A stretch of 64,000 nucleotides of DNA from Archilochus colubris (Eukaryota > Chordata > Aves > Apodiformes > Trochilidae): NCBI GenBank assembly GCA_023079485.1, contig CM041097.1, forward strand, positions 20,877,158 to 20,941,157, in the 5' to 3' direction. Of this stretch, positions 63,799 to 64,000 are shown piece after piece. The notes under the pieces were generated by a model. It was not told where the DNA came from, did no database searches, and saw nothing but the letters and a program-made list of their open reading frames with translations. A program made the position numbers and the translations under genes. How positions within the stretch are numbered: position 1 is the first letter of the stretch; every line of letters starts with the position of its first letter.

Positions 63799-64000
63799 GT
63801 AAGTAACAGATTCTGAATTTGATTTAATATAAAAGGCTGCTTCTTCTTTGCCTTCAGTATAGTATAATGGTCACATTTGAATATTTGCCTTTTTCCTAGC
63901 ACTGTTGTGTCCTGAACTGTTTAATCCTAACTTTATCACACAGTCTCCTGTTCATCCTTCTTATAGTTCTCTTGGCTTTGAGAGATGCTGAGTGTTTCTG

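Noticed and set aside
63900..63990. Possible IRAK2 exon 4 after TTTTTCCTAG (63,899), open in the right phase for about 30 codons
   Set aside because: It meets a TGA before any good donor and its translation does not resemble the IRAK2 linker. It is treated as intron.

Overview
The window is vertebrate nuclear DNA and almost certainly from a bird. It contains multi-exon genes with GT-AG introns, CpG-island promoters, short introns and remnants of CR1 retrotransposons, the dominant avian LINE. The species cannot be fixed from the sequence. Four protein genes are recognised: SRGAP3 (minus strand, first coding exon only), THUMPD3 (plus, complete), VHL (plus, complete) and IRAK2 (plus, first three coding exons; the gene runs off the right edge).

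Layout. Bases 1-25,948 lie inside the very long first intron of SRGAP3, which is transcribed right to left. The intron holds only simple repeats and two CR1 fragments that I can support. The SRGAP3 start codon (26,013-26,015) sits in a CpG island of about 1.3 kb (about 25.44-26.76 kb) that carries CCGAA and ACAACGGGG tandem repeats and a strong run of G tracts. From about 26.8 to 47.9 kb is a roughly 21 kb intergenic stretch separating SRGAP3 from the divergent THUMPD3. I find no supportable gene there, only small tandem and inverted repeats. A pyrimidine-rich minisatellite (48.0-48.27 kb) and an ETS-like CCGGTT array precede THUMPD3 (48,600-52,934, nine coding exons, 494 aa). Its poly(A) signal is at about 53.92 kb. 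VHL begins only about 0.6 kb later (54,502-55,377, three exons, 161 aa, the length of the human short p19 form). About 4.5 kb of VHL 3' UTR plus intergenic DNA separates it from the IRAK2 promoter and IRAK2 exons 1-3 (59,965-63,798).

Functions. SRGAP3 is a Slit-Robo F-BAR/RhoGAP protein of neurons. THUMPD3 is a tRNA guanosine-N2 methyltransferase working with TRMT112. VHL is the substrate receptor of the CUL2 ubiquitin ligase that destroys hydroxylated HIF-alpha. IRAK2 is a Myddosome pseudokinase in Toll-like/IL-1 receptor signalling. They do not form one pathway. Their adjacency is positional, and it differs from the human order, where SETD5 follows THUMPD3 and BRK1/FANCD2 precede VHL.

I found no undescribed system. 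The most notable points are the tandemly duplicated NRF1-like/CCGGTACCGG unit at the VHL promoter, the triplicated branch-point/polypyrimidine unit in the 106-nt VHL intron 1, a five-codon upstream ORF overlapping a possible IRAK2 start, the octamer plus CRE pair upstream of IRAK2, and the THUMPD3-VHL junction.
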